DNA of 64,000 nt from the NCBI GenBank assembly GCA_014376435.1, contig JACMRL010000038.1, positions 1-64,000 of the forward strand, read 5' to 3'. The notes below the pieces were generated by a model. That model was given only the letters and a program-made list of their open reading frames with translations. It had not been told where the DNA came from and did not search any database. This document shows positions 50,495 through 59,329 of the stretch, one piece after another. This DNA comes from Bdellovibrio sp. GTDB lineage: Bacteria; Bdellovibrionota; Bdellovibrionia; Bdellovibrionales; Bdellovibrionaceae. Each line of letters opens with the position of its first letter. The stretch's first letter is position 1. The position numbers and the translations under genes were made by a program.

Positions 50495-52829
50495 AAATTA
50501 AATCCTCAGTCCAGTTAGTTAAGTCAATGTTAAGAGCCGCTGAAAGCACTTCGTTAATATGTTCAACGAAGGTGAATTCAATTTGTGACTTTACATCCTC
50601 GGGCACGTCTTTCAAATCTTTTTCATTTCGACGAGACATGATAATTTTATTTACGCCTGAACGATGAGCCGCGATGACTTTTTCTTTAATACCACCGACG
50701 GGTAGCACTTTACCGCGTAAGCTGATTTCACCGGTCATAGCTAATTTTGAACTGACTGGAGTTCTAGTCACCAGTGAAGCTAAAGAAGTCAGTAAAGTAA
50801 TACCGGCTGAAGGACCATCTTTAGGAATCGCTCCGGCTGGCAAATGGATATGAATATCATATCGGCTTAAATCAAAAGTTGGATTTAATGCATGTAATCT
50901 AGCTTTCACTAAAGATTTAGCAATCGTCGCAGATTCTTTCATCACATCACCCAGCTGTCCCGTTAAGATCAGGTCGCCCTTGCCCGGTACCAGCGCAGTT
51001 TCGATGAATAAAATGTCTCCACCCACCGGTGTCCAAGCCAAGCCCGTAACGGTTCCTGGAGTAGTTAACTGATCGGTCACTTCGTAAGTAAATCTTTCTG
51101 AACCGAAAATATCTTCGATATCAAGTAAATCAACTTTAATGACTTCACTTGATTTTAAAACATTCTCGGCACGAGCTCGACAAACTTCGCCTAATTTTCT
51201 TTGCAGATCACGTACGCCCGCTTCGCGAGTGTAGTGTGAAATCAATTTCAGTAGAGCTTGTTCACTGATTTCAATTTGATCTTTCGTTAAACCATATTCT
51301 TTTAACTGTTTTGGCCATAAGTGATTTTTAGCAATATGCATTTTTTCGGCAACGGTGTAACCACTTAGATCAATAATTTCCATCCGATCCAGTAACGGAA
51401 GTGGAATTGTATCCAATGAATTTGCCGTCGCAATAAACATCACTTTTGATAAATCAAATGTGGCTTCTAAATAGTGATCGGCAAATGTAGTATTTTGTTC
51501 CGGATCTAAAACCTCCAGCATCGCGGCTGAGGGGTCACCACCGTAGCTACGACTTAATTTATCAATCTCATCCAGTACAAAAACTGCATCGTTTTCGCCG
51601 GCTTTTTTTAATGCAGACAGTATTCGACCAGGTAAAGCGCCAATGTAAGTACGACGATGCCCGCGAATTTCGGATTCATCACGAATTCCTCCTAAGCTAA
51701 TGCGTTGATATTTTTTACCAAGAGCTTTCGCCACGCTTTGGCCTAAAGATGTTTTACCGACGCCGGGAGGGCCGACAAATAAAAGAATTGAACCTTTTTT
51801 CTCGTTTTTAATTTTAAGCACCGCTAAATGCTGTAAAATTCTTTTTTTAATTTTATCCATACCATAATGGTCTTCATCTAGAATACGTTTGGCGTCTTCT
51901 AAATCGATATCTTGATCAGGTGAAGATTTATTCCAAGGTAAGGCCAACATAAAATCTAAATGCGAGCGTATCATTTGATATTCAGGCGATTGAGAATTTG
52001 TGTTCTCTAACTTTTTAAGTTGCAGTTCCGCTAATTCTAAAGCTTCGTTAGCTAAGCCAACCTCGGTAATTTTTTTACGGTAAGTATCAACGATGCTAGT
52101 ATCATCACCTTCACCTAATTCTTCTTTGATCGTTTTCATTTGCTCGCGCAAGATATGGTCGCGTTGGTTGGCCCCAATTTTACTGGTTAACTTTTGGCGA
52201 ATATCCTGTTGTACGCGTAAGTTTTCTTTAAAATCATTTAATAACGATAATAAATGCATGATACGAATCCGCAAATGAGTCATCTCAAGAATTTTTTGTT
52301 TTTCTTCTAAAGCAATTTCAGAATTAGCGGCCGCCATATGTGATAATAAAGATAAATCTTCAATCGCATCGACCACCTCTTGGACTGATTCAGTATTGCC
52401 TGGAATTAGTTGTAAAACTTCTTTAGAAACTTGTTTTAAACTAGATAATAAAGCAGCCTGCGTTACTTTATCGGCATCAATAACGTCATCTAAGCGCTCT
52501 ACAAACGCTTCAAATACATCGCTTTCCGGCCTGAAAGAAGTAGCTTTCATTCGGTAATAACCACGCACCACCACAAAGTAGCCTGAGTCATGATTACCTT
52601 TAATAGATTCAATTTTACAAAGAGTACCGATGTCGTGTAGATCATCGACGTTCTCAACATTTTTCTCTGGATTTTTTTGCGTTAAAGTAAAAATCCAATT
52701 ATTTTTTTCTTTTGCTAAATCAACTGCGCGCAGACTTTTGTCTCGGCCAACCTTCAGGGCTTGCGTTACCCCGGGATAAATGACGGTGTTTTTCAGCGGA
52801 AGAACTGGGAACGAACCGGTTGGTATCAT
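50445..52829 (-). CDS. lon: ATP-dependent Lon protease
   Basis: This 794-residue LonA has the N-terminal LAN domain ([19 protein letters not shown]), a coiled-coil middle ([20 protein letters not shown]), AAA core with [15 protein letters not shown] and [11 protein letters not shown], and the Ser-Lys protease domain: [20 protein letters not shown] with the catalytic Ser and [17 protein letters not shown] with the Lys. It degrades damaged and regulatory proteins. Its 3' end overlaps the OsmC gene by 50 bases. A GGAG site precedes ATG 52829. Confidence 0.97.
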   Translation of the reverse strand: MIPTGSFPVLPLKNTVIYPGVTQALKVGRDKSLRAVDLAKEKNNWIFTLTQKNPEKNVENVDDLHDIGTLCKIESIKGNHDSGYFVVVRGYYRMKATSFRPESDVFEAFVERLDDVIDADKVTQAALLSSLKQVSKEVLQLIPGNTESVQEVVDAIEDLSLLSHMAAANSEIALEEKQKILEMTHLRIRIMHLLSLLNDFKENLRVQQDIRQKLTSKIGANQRDHILREQMKTIKEELGEGDDTSIVDTYRKKITEVGLANEALELAELQLKKLENTNSQSPEYQMIRSHLDFMLALPWNKSSPDQDIDLEDAKRILDEDHYGMDKIKKRILQHLAVLKIKNEKKGSILLFVGPPGVGKTSLGQSVAKALGKKYQRISLGGIRDESEIRGHRRTYIGALPGRILSALKKAGENDAVFVLDEIDKLSRSYGGDPSAAMLEVLDPEQNTTFADHYLEATFDLSKVMFIATANSLDTIPLPLLDRMEIIDLSGYTVAEKMHIAKNHLWPKQLKEYGLTKDQIEISEQALLKLISHYTREAGVRDLQRKLGEVCRARAENVLKSSEVIKVDLLDIEDIFGSERFTYEVTDQLTTPGTVTGLAWTPVGGDILFIETALVPGKGDLILTGQLGDVMKESATIAKSLVKARLHALNPTFDLSRYDIHIHLPAGAIPKDGPSAGITLLTSLASLVTRTPVSSKLAMTGEISLRGKVLPVGGIKEKVIAAHRSGVNKIIMSRRNEKDLKDVPEDVKSQIEFTFVEHINEVLSAALNIDLTNWTEDLIYGQNDSDLHRGKTLQS

Positions 52830-52973
52830 AGGATCTCCTTGAAGGTTAAAACCTTATTATTTCCTTGTTGCAAAGGTGAGGCTTGATTTGTAACTGTCAA
52901 GGTGACAATAAAATAGGCGTGGGCCGAAAGAATTTTGGTTGCTAGCCCAAAAGGCTACAGTTATGTTCTCATC

Positions 52974-53876
52974 ATGAACCTATTTAAATTCATATTTTCT
53001 TTATTAGTGGTATTAAATTTATTTTCTTGTACTCAAAATAACGAGTTAGGCAGTAAAAAAAATCCAATTAAATTTTATTTAATCCCCGCGCAAGACATGC
53101 AGGGCTTAAGTGATAACGGAAAAAAATTGCAAGCCTACCTAACAAAAGATCTAGGTTTAGAAGTCGTCGTTGAGTTACCAATTAGCTACGTCGCGGTCGT
53201 TGAAGCTTTTGGATCTAAGCGAGCGGACGTGGCGATTATCAATACTTTCGGTTATATTTTGGCGAATGAAAAATATGGAGTCGAAGCGAAACTTAAGTTA
53301 GTTAACCGCGGGCGTGATGAATACTACGGGCAAATTATTGCGCGTGTTGATGGACCTAAAAGTATTAAAGAATTAAATGGTAAAAAATTTGCGTTCGTTG
53401 ATCCGGCGTCAACCTCGGGTTATATCCTACCACTAAGGTTATTCAAACAAGAAGGTGTCGTGATTAAAGAGCAAGTATTCGCTTCGCGACACGATGCGGT
53501 TGTTACGGCGGTGTATCAGCGACAGGTAGATGCGGGCGCTACTTTCTACACTCCGCCAGACGATGACGGCAGTATTAAAGACGCGCGTATGTTGGTGAAA
53601 ACCCAGTATCCAGATGTGTACGATAAAATTAAAATCTTAAAACTGACGGGACCAATTCCGAATGATCCGTTGGCGTTTCGCAAAGATTTACCAGAAGAAT
53701 TAAAAAATAAAATTGCCGAGTCTTTGAAAAAATATATTAAGACGGAAGATGGCGCAAAAGTGCTTTTGGATATGTATCATATTACAGATTTCAAAGTAGC
53801 GGCAGATAAAGACTACGATACCGTGCGTGGCTATTTAAAAGATCTGGGGCGCAAAGCCCAAGATTTTATTAAGTGA
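52974..53876 (+). CDS. PhnD-type phosphonate/phosphate-binding lipoprotein
   Basis: ATG 52974 starts a lipoprotein signal ending in LNLFSC. The 300-residue product matches PhnD: IKFYLIPAQDMQGLSDNG, PISYVAVVEAFGSKRADVAIINTFGY, KFAFVDPASTSGYILPLRLF and DAVVTAVYQRQVDAGATFYTP. It would bind a phosphorylated small molecule at the membrane. No ATPase or permease gene is next to it, so it must use an unlinked transporter or act as a sensor. It is divergent from lon. Confidence 0.85.
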   Translation: MNLFKFIFSLLVVLNLFSCTQNNELGSKKNPIKFYLIPAQDMQGLSDNGKKLQAYLTKDLGLEVVVELPISYVAVVEAFGSKRADVAIINTFGYILANEKYGVEAKLKLVNRGRDEYYGQIIARVDGPKSIKELNGKKFAFVDPASTSGYILPLRLFKQEGVVIKEQVFASRHDAVVTAVYQRQVDAGATFYTPPDDDGSIKDARMLVKTQYPDVYDKIKILKLTGPIPNDPLAFRKDLPEELKNKIAESLKKYIKTEDGAKVLLDMYHITDFKVAADKDYDTVRGYLKDLGRKAQDFIK

Positions 53877-53898
53877 ATTTGTTATTCACAAAATATTT

Positions 53899-55281
53899 TT
53901 ATAAAGCCATCTGCGCAACAAAAGATTCAACCATCGTACGAGCTGAACTAAAGAAAAGCCCCATTCCAAAAATCAGCAGCGAACTGCCAATACGAACGTG
54001 ACGATTAATTGTATCGCTCGTGTACGAGTAAATAAGCATTTGAATTCCAAAAACAGAATCATTCACCACGCGAGTCATAAAACTAATAAATACGGTGAAA
54101 GTTTTTTTCATCATACGAATCGGTTTTGATTTAGAGCCCAAAAGTTTAGGCTTAGCTAAAAATTCTTTTTTAAATTGTTCGCGTCCTTCGACGGATAAAA
54201 TAATTAATCCGGCTACGATAAAAGCTCCATCAAAAGGAAATGTAATTAGTAAAAATCCAACCAAGTATCTAATAAAAGAGTACAGACTAAAGAAAAAGCG
54301 ACTGGCTGCAGACAAAACGCTATTCACAAACGAGCTTCCGCGTTCATTAAAAATTTCTACGGGCTCAGTGAATAATTTTTTAAACCGAGTCGTTAAACCG
54401 GCGCGGGCAATTTCACGTTTAGTTCTTTCGGCATCTTCGGTTAATCCACTACGTGTTTCATATTTGTATTTAAAGATGCGCGCTTTGGTTAAGGCTTTTT
54501 CATCTTTGCGCAAGCTATAAATCTCGTAGGCATTTTTAGAAAGACGCACATAAAGCTGATTGGTGATATCGCGAAAAATAATCGGGTTAGTGCCTTTACG
54601 TAAAGCTAACATTGAATAAGAGGCTAGAAACTTTTCGATACGTTTGCGGTAGTCATCCCGTTTTTCGCTTAGCCAAACGCCGCGCAATTTTTGATTACCT
54701 AACTCAACTAAGTCGACCGGATAGTTCTGAAAATAAGCCCAGATGTAGTCCCACCAGAAATCCGTCATGGTTACTAAACTTTTTTGATCACTGGTTACAA
54801 TACGGCCTTGTTCTAGAATTAGATTGGTTAAAACATTATACCCGTCTTGTGGAAAACCAACCTGAACTTTTTTAATTGATTCTACGGTATGTAGCATGCC
54901 AATGAACGCAGTTTGAAAATAGTTGCGTAAGAAAACTTGGTTTTTAATTTTAGAATAATATTTGCGATGCAATCGTAGTAGTGAATTGGTATCATGAGTT
55001 AATTCTGAAAGTGTTAGGTAAGGCTCAGAAACATTTGGTCTTAAATGCGTTTGATATTCTAAATCAAAATACTCTGCGGCAAAACCACCATCTAAATTAT
55101 ACGGATTTGAAACCTTGATAAAGACTTCGTCAAAATAAGCCATTACGGATTGGCCCGAGGTTATATATTTATCCAGTTTATTTTCGGCAAAAATTTTACG
55201 AACTTCAGACAGTTTTAAATTCTGCGTAAATCCTACGGAAGAAAAAAATAAGAATGAAAAAACAAGAAAAAAAACCCTCAT
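53899..55281 (-). CDS. Large membrane protein of unknown function (460 aa)
   Basis: A signal peptide (VFFLVFSFLFFSSVGFTQN) precedes a 300-residue, mostly helical periplasmic or extracytoplasmic domain (Tyr/Arg-rich, HTVESIKKVQVGFPQDG in the middle). Near the C-terminus are several hydrophobic segments (about residues 335-355, 360-375, 405-420 and 430-450). It does not resemble a family I know. It stands alone between phnD-like and lexA. Confidence 0.55.
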   Translation of the reverse strand: MRVFFLVFSFLFFSSVGFTQNLKLSEVRKIFAENKLDKYITSGQSVMAYFDEVFIKVSNPYNLDGGFAAEYFDLEYQTHLRPNVSEPYLTLSELTHDTNSLLRLHRKYYSKIKNQVFLRNYFQTAFIGMLHTVESIKKVQVGFPQDGYNVLTNLILEQGRIVTSDQKSLVTMTDFWWDYIWAYFQNYPVDLVELGNQKLRGVWLSEKRDDYRKRIEKFLASYSMLALRKGTNPIIFRDITNQLYVRLSKNAYEIYSLRKDEKALTKARIFKYKYETRSGLTEDAERTKREIARAGLTTRFKKLFTEPVEIFNERGSSFVNSVLSAASRFFFSLYSFIRYLVGFLLITFPFDGAFIVAGLIILSVEGREQFKKEFLAKPKLLGSKSKPIRMMKKTFTVFISFMTRVVNDSVFGIQMLIYSYTSDTINRHVRIGSSLLIFGMGLFFSSARTMVESFVAQMAL

Positions 55282-55319
55282 ATAGATATTTTGCAGAGAG
55301 CAGAAGGGAAGAACAAGTC

Positions 55320-55372
55320 GAGGAGAAGATAGAGTCTAGGAAAGATTTTCCTAACAACTAAAGCTTCTCCTC
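55320..55372. repeat. Nested inverted repeat between lexA and the 460-aa gene
   Basis: GAGGAGAAG (55320-55328) is repeated inverted as CTTCTCCTC (55364-55372), and inside it TAGGAAA (55337-55343) pairs with TTTCCTA (55347-55353). The two nested stems could form a single structured RNA in the transcript leaving lexA. No T run follows on the minus strand. Confidence 0.5.
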
Positions 55373-55378
55373 AAGAAA

Positions 55379-56119
55379 TTAATACGATCGCATCAGGGCT
55401 CGAACCAGTCCCTTGATTTCAACCTGGCTGGCTGAATACCACATCGATGTTAAGCGTTTATTCGCCGGACGTAGTTCAATCAGTTTACCAAGTTCGGGCG
55501 TCGCTGGATTTGCTTTGTGAAAGTAACGTTTTACCGTCGCTTCTTCTTCAACACTAGCCACCACGAGGTCTCCATCACGCGCTTCTTTACGTGATTGAAT
55601 AACTAAGGTGTCTCCATCGAAGATACCTTCTTCAATCATCGAATCACCTTCTACGCGAAGGGCAAAAAGATCTTTCGCGCTTTTGATTAAATTGCGAGGA
55701 ATATCAATAAATTCATTTTCAGTAATGCGTTCGATGGGTTGACCCGCGGCGACCCGACCTAAAAAAGGTATAGGCAGAACCTTCGAATGATCTTCATAGC
55801 TTGGGGAAGACTGACCGAAAGGGACACGAGAAGGTTCTGCCGGCACCTGTAATCGCTCAATTAAATCTTTATGAAAGTCACCGGCTGAGTGAAGAATTTG
55901 GATCGCTCTTTTTTGATTTTGCGGAATCAATAAATAGCCTTTCGTAGAAAGTTGCTTCAAATAATTCTGCACTGAATTGAAAGAAGCAAATCCGAAGTGA
56001 TCGCAGATCTCTTGGTAAGACGGTGAAATGCCTTTGGACAAGAGTTCAGTCTCAATAAATTGCAGAACTGCTTTCTCTTTAGCCGATAATGAGGGGAGGG
56101 GCGAATTGAGTTTTTTCAT
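55379..56119 (-). CDS. lexA: SOS repressor LexA
   Basis: The 246-residue LexA has the winged helix at the N-terminus (GISPSYQEICDHFGFASFNSVQNYLKQL), an unusually long linker (about 70-115), the self-cleavage site Ala-Gly at 125-126 in RVAAGQP, and catalytic Ser160 (EGDSMIEEGI) and Lys197 (ATVKRYF). It represses DNA-damage genes and is inactivated with RecA. A site of the Bdellovibrio LexA type lies 10 bases upstream of its start (56129-56139), so it is probably self-regulated. Slightly longer than usual. Confidence 0.95.
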   Translation of the reverse strand: MKKLNSPLPSLSAKEKAVLQFIETELLSKGISPSYQEICDHFGFASFNSVQNYLKQLSTKGYLLIPQNQKRAIQILHSAGDFHKDLIERLQVPAEPSRVPFGQSSPSYEDHSKVLPIPFLGRVAAGQPIERITENEFIDIPRNLIKSAKDLFALRVEGDSMIEEGIFDGDTLVIQSRKEARDGDLVVASVEEEATVKRYFHKANPATPELGKLIELRPANKRLTSMWYSASQVEIKGLVRALMRSY

Positions 56120-56120
56120 A

Positions 56121-56147
56121 CATATAAGTTACACTGTAATTTATATG
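56121..56147 (-). promoter_or_regulatory. LexA operator in a long palindrome
   Basis: The site TTAC-ACT-GTAA (56129-56139) matches the published Bdellovibrio LexA motif TTAC-N3-GTAA. It lies in a 27-base near-palindrome with half-sites CATATAAGTTACA and TGTAATTTATATG and only one mismatch. A TTGACT -35-like hexamer is at 56150-56155 on the minus strand, so LexA binding would block its own promoter. Confidence 0.75.
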
Positions 56148-56171
56148 TAAGTCAATAGGGTCTAGCCTTAA

Positions 56172-56339
56172 TCAATTATTTTTAACTAATCTTTTCGAAT
56201 CAGCAGGTTGGGCAGGTTTTTCGGATTGAGCGGAAGCAGTTTGTCGGTGGGGCATTACTGAGCAATTTTGAAAAAACAAGAGCAAAATCGGATTTGCAAT
56301 GAAAAGAATTGCTAAGATGAAACTGCTTTTAGTCGCCAT
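56172..56339 (-). CDS. Small membrane protein upstream of lexA (55 aa)
   Basis: ATG 56339 on the minus strand has a perfect AGGAGG site 7 bases upstream. The 55 residues include a hydrophobic helix (FILAILFIANPILLLFFQN) followed by a polar Ala/Gln/Pro-rich tail with one Cys just after the helix. The lipobox is poor, so it is more likely a membrane-anchored peptide. It ends 25 bases before the LexA palindrome and lies divergent from the M14 gene. Confidence 0.5.
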   Translation of the reverse strand: MATKSSFILAILFIANPILLLFFQNCSVMPHRQTASAQSEKPAQPADSKRLVKNN

Positions 56340-56393
56340 GAATGTGCCTCCTGACCTTAGGTCTAGTTACTTTTCGGTGAAGTCCGAAAAAAC

Positions 56394-57251
56394 ATGAGGA
56401 CTTTTTTCATCTGTTATGTTGAACTTCCCAAAATGTTTCGTTTTATGTGTCTTTTATTACTTTGTGTTTCAGCGGAAGCTCAGTCCGAGTCGGTCTCTTT
56501 GAGACAGTCTTGTCTAAATTCTTTAGGCGTTTATAAAAGCTATTTTAAACAAGAAGCTTTAGACGAAATTTGTGTGCAAGTTGAAAAAAAAGAAGGCTGT
56601 GCCAGCGTCAGTGGCGCACCAATTTTTCACTTGGATAGAAAAAGTAAACTAGAACAACCTAAGAAAATATTGGTGATGAGCTTGATTCATGGGGATGAAA
56701 CTCCGGCGGGTTCGCTAGGACGTTTTTGGATGGAACGCCTGATGAAAGTGGATGCGCGCAATACGTGGCGTATCATTCCGGTGGTAAACCCTGACGGTGT
56801 TAAAAATAAAACGCGTACTAATCAAAAAGGTGTCGATCTGAATCGTAATTTTCCAACTGTGGATTGGACGGCCGATGCCGTTAAGATGTGGGAAAAGAAA
56901 GAACAAAAAGCCGTTCGCAAATTTCCTGGCTTTGCCCCGGGTGGCGAACCCGAAGTTCAATGTATCATTCAGCACTTAGAAGAATTCAAACCTGACTTTG
57001 TAGTTTCAATTCACACACCTTTAAACGTACTTGATTTTGATGGTCCTAAATTGAAAAAAGCGCCGTCGTATTTTTATTTGCCTTGGAAAAGTTTAGGTAA
57101 TTTTCCTGGTAGTTTGGGCCGTTATTTATGGGTGGAGCGTAATACACCCGTATTAACCACCGAGCTAAAAAGTACCTTGCCCGCAGACGCAGTGGCATTC
57201 GAGCAGCTACAAGACCTAATCGGTACTTTAGTTAAAGCCGACCTTAAGTAA
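56394..57251 (+). CDS. M14-type zinc carboxypeptidase (MpaA-like), exported
   Basis: A signal peptide (FRFMCLLLLCVSAEAQS) precedes the zinc peptidase domain: MSLIHGDETPAGS with the HxxE ligands, NPDGVKNKTR, GVDLNRNFP for the substrate-binding Arg, VSIHTPLN with the third His and LTTELKST with the catalytic Glu. The family includes murein-peptide amidase MpaA. The 285 residues fit. ATG 56394 or 56433 could be the start, and a TTTTCGG/CCGAAAA hairpin at 56371-56390 lies just before the first. It may recycle or modify peptidoglycan. Confidence 0.85.
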   Translation: MRTFFICYVELPKMFRFMCLLLLCVSAEAQSESVSLRQSCLNSLGVYKSYFKQEALDEICVQVEKKEGCASVSGAPIFHLDRKSKLEQPKKILVMSLIHGDETPAGSLGRFWMERLMKVDARNTWRIIPVVNPDGVKNKTRTNQKGVDLNRNFPTVDWTADAVKMWEKKEQKAVRKFPGFAPGGEPEVQCIIQHLEEFKPDFVVSIHTPLNVLDFDGPKLKKAPSYFYLPWKSLGNFPGSLGRYLWVERNTPVLTTELKSTLPADAVAFEQLQDLIGTLVKADLK

Positions 57252-57729
57252 ATTTATTTACTTTGTCTGATTTATCTTTTTGGCTCAGCTGAATTGATTC
57301 ATTGATTAGCTCTGCAAAATCTTGAATCTTATCTTTTTTGCGAAGAACAACTTTGTTGAATACTCCGGTCCGGACATAATTTTCTAACTGACGACGGATA
57401 TTGTAAAGTGGACCAGCGATCATATTACTTATGCGCAACCAAGCGTAGAAAATCAGACCAAATACAAAAAAAACGCCAATGATTAAGTAAACAAAGTAAA
57501 TCCAAATAAACTCTGACAACATTGCAAACATTCGGGGAATATACGCAAGGTCTGCCTCGATCGCTAAATTACGTACCGTAGAAATAAAAATAAAACCCGC
57601 TCCAGAAACCACCATCACCGTTAATAAATTACTCCAAAAAATAATTTTAAACATTTCAATTTGAATATCTTTATAGATAAGTAATTTTTTACGACGATTC
57701 AGTTTTTTCTCGGGAGGCTGGTTTGTCAT
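57244..57729 (-). CDS. HAMP-domain membrane protein (161 aa)
   Basis: Two membrane helices (about residues 25-50 and 75-95) flank a short periplasmic loop, followed by a HAMP domain (RISNMIAGPLYNIRRQLENYVRTG and DEL-like DFAELINESIQ). There is no sensor kinase or methyl-accepting domain after it. It may pass a signal to a partner protein or dimerise with others. Its 3' end overlaps the M14 gene's end. Confidence 0.65.
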   Translation of the reverse strand: MTNQPPEKKLNRRKKLLIYKDIQIEMFKIIFWSNLLTVMVVSGAGFIFISTVRNLAIEADLAYIPRMFAMLSEFIWIYFVYLIIGVFFVFGLIFYAWLRISNMIAGPLYNIRRQLENYVRTGVFNKVVLRKKDKIQDFAELINESIQLSQKDKSDKVNKFT

Positions 57730-57806
57730 GTTATAACCTTAGGTTTAACTATTTTAATAAGCAAGTGGGCGGAAGTTAACTTTCGATATCCGGACTGTAT
57801 TAAGAT

Positions 57807-58229
57807 TTAGTGAACGGGTTTATGATCTGATGCCTGCTGAATTGCCCGCAGGCGGTCTTGCGAACTTTCTAATTCATTCTGAATTTCAATTAATTGAGAT
57901 AATAGATTTTCTTTAGCCAAACGAATCGCGGCAAAAATATCATTATCGTAAGCTTCGGCCTCAATCGAGGTATCTTTATCTTTCAGAATGACTGCAATAC
58001 GAAATTTGAAGTCTGAAACCCCCGCGTTTTGATCTTCATTTTCGCTAGCTTCGTCTGGATTTTGTGAGGTGTAGACACCGTTTGGGTCGCGCGCGATCAC
58101 CATCACCAAAGTTTCGGGGGTGACGAATGGGTTAAAATCCATCATCTGCTGATAGATATATGATTTTACTTCCGTATCGCTTTCAATCAGATCCAGGGTG
58201 TTCTTCAGAAAGTTTTTCTTTTGAGACAT
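57807..58229 (-). CDS. Possible HPF/S30AE-like protein (140 aa)
   Basis: Residues 80-130 look like the C-terminal half of ribosome-hibernation factors: FRIAVILKDKDTSIEAEAYDNDIFAAIRLAKENLLSQLIEIQNEL. The N-terminal half is helical (TLDLIESDTEVKSYIYQQMM) with an acidic linker and does not match HPF well. It is soluble and acidic. The family call is weak and is made by pattern only. Confidence 0.4.
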   Translation of the reverse strand: MSQKKNFLKNTLDLIESDTEVKSYIYQQMMDFNPFVTPETLVMVIARDPNGVYTSQNPDEASENEDQNAGVSDFKFRIAVILKDKDTSIEAEAYDNDIFAAIRLAKENLLSQLIEIQNELESSQDRLRAIQQASDHKPVH

Positions 58230-58381
58230 ACGTACCTGCCTTTCTGAGGTTCAAATGAATACCAGAATATCATGTGGATTCGAACTTCTAAAGTCCTACG
58301 GACCCAAGTCTTTTCAAATATTTTTAGACTCAATTAATCAAAGAGTGTGTCTCGACTTAGGTCGATGTATCATGTCGAGAT

Positions 58382-59050
58382 ATGTCTGAAATTAAATTGC
58401 ATTTGTCTTGGCTAAAGTATTTAAAGGGTGAATTTGAAGCTGATTATATGATTCAGTTAAAAAAGTTTTTAAAATGCGAATACGACGCTAAAAAAATTAT
58501 TTATCCGAAAGCATCTGAATATTTTAATGCGCTTGAGCATACTCATTTAGATAACGTGAAAGTTGTTTTACTGGGTCAAGATCCCTATCATGGCGCCGGC
58601 CAGGGGCACGGCTTATGTTTTTCAGTTCGTGAGGGAGTTCGTTTTCCCCCATCGCTAATGAATATATTCAAAGAATTAAAAACGGATGTGGGAGCCGAAG
58701 TTCCCAAAAGCGGCGATCTAACCCGTTGGGCTGATCAAGGTGTGTTGATGTTAAATAGTGTTTTAACCGTTGAAGATGGTAAAGCAGCCGCGCATCAGAA
58801 AAAAGGGTGGGAGCAGTTTACCGATAAAATTATTTCGGTGGTCAACGAAGAATGTGATCATGTCGTTTTTATATTATGGGGAGCTTACGCGCAGAAAAAA
58901 GCGGCTTTCGTCGATCGTACAAAACATTTAGTGCTAGAGAGTGTGCATCCGTCGCCGTTATCGTCGCATCGCGGTTTTTTTGGCTCAAAACCTTTTTCTC
59001 AAGCAAATGCTTTTTTAAAGAAGCATGGATTGAAAGAAATTAAATGGTAA
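58382..59050 (+). CDS. ung: Uracil-DNA glycosylase (family 1)
   Basis: The 222-residue enzyme has VVLLGQDPYHGAGQGHGLCFSV with the catalytic Asp, FPPSLMNIF, GVLMLNSVLTVE and HPSPLSSHRGFFG with the catalytic His and DNA-intercalating loop. It removes uracil from DNA as the first step of base excision repair. The ATG follows an AGAT-like site; the start is well placed. Confidence 0.95.
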   Translation: MSEIKLHLSWLKYLKGEFEADYMIQLKKFLKCEYDAKKIIYPKASEYFNALEHTHLDNVKVVLLGQDPYHGAGQGHGLCFSVREGVRFPPSLMNIFKELKTDVGAEVPKSGDLTRWADQGVLMLNSVLTVEDGKAAAHQKKGWEQFTDKIISVVNEECDHVVFILWGAYAQKKAAFVDRTKHLVLESVHPSPLSSHRGFFGSKPFSQANAFLKKHGLKEIKW

Positions 59051-59067
59051 AGACCGTTTGGTTCTAA

Positions 59068-59328
59068 GGAATTCTAACGATCTGTTTTCAACTGGCGATT
59101 GATTTTATATTAAAAGACGTTGATTCTGTGCCTGAAATTCTTTTGTACCAAATTACATTCGATCCGGACATTTTTTTAGGATACTTGGTGAAGTGGGGAC
59201 CAGACAAGATTTAAATTTTTTACATCGGAGCGTACAGTTCACGCATTAAATGGATTTTTCTGGGTATGACAATCACGGTATTATTTTTCGCTTTGATTAA
59301 AAAAATGCTTAAGCTAGCTACTGCTTAA
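59068..59328 (+). pseudogene. Decayed membrane-protein gene with internal stop
   Basis: An open stretch of 86 codons after ung reads coherently as one membrane protein: DVDSVPEILLYQI, FDPDIFLGYLVKWGPDKI, then a TAA (59212-59214), then FYIGAYSSRIKWIFLGMTITVLFFALIKK. The same frame continues across the stop, so this looks like a nonsense-interrupted gene. No ATG opens it, and its family is unknown. It converges with the ABC-F gene. Confidence 0.35.
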
Positions 59329-59329
59329 G
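59308..59329 (-). terminator. Terminator of the ABC-F gene
   Basis: CTTAAGC (59308-59314) pairs with GCTTAAG (59323-59329). On the minus strand it is followed by CATTTTTTTAATC, a strong T run. The ABC-F stop codon sits in the loop. Confidence 0.7.

Noticed and set aside
52842..52855. Short hairpin AAGGTT-AA-AACCTT before lon
   Set aside because: Six pairs in AT-rich DNA are not enough to claim a heat-shock or operator site.
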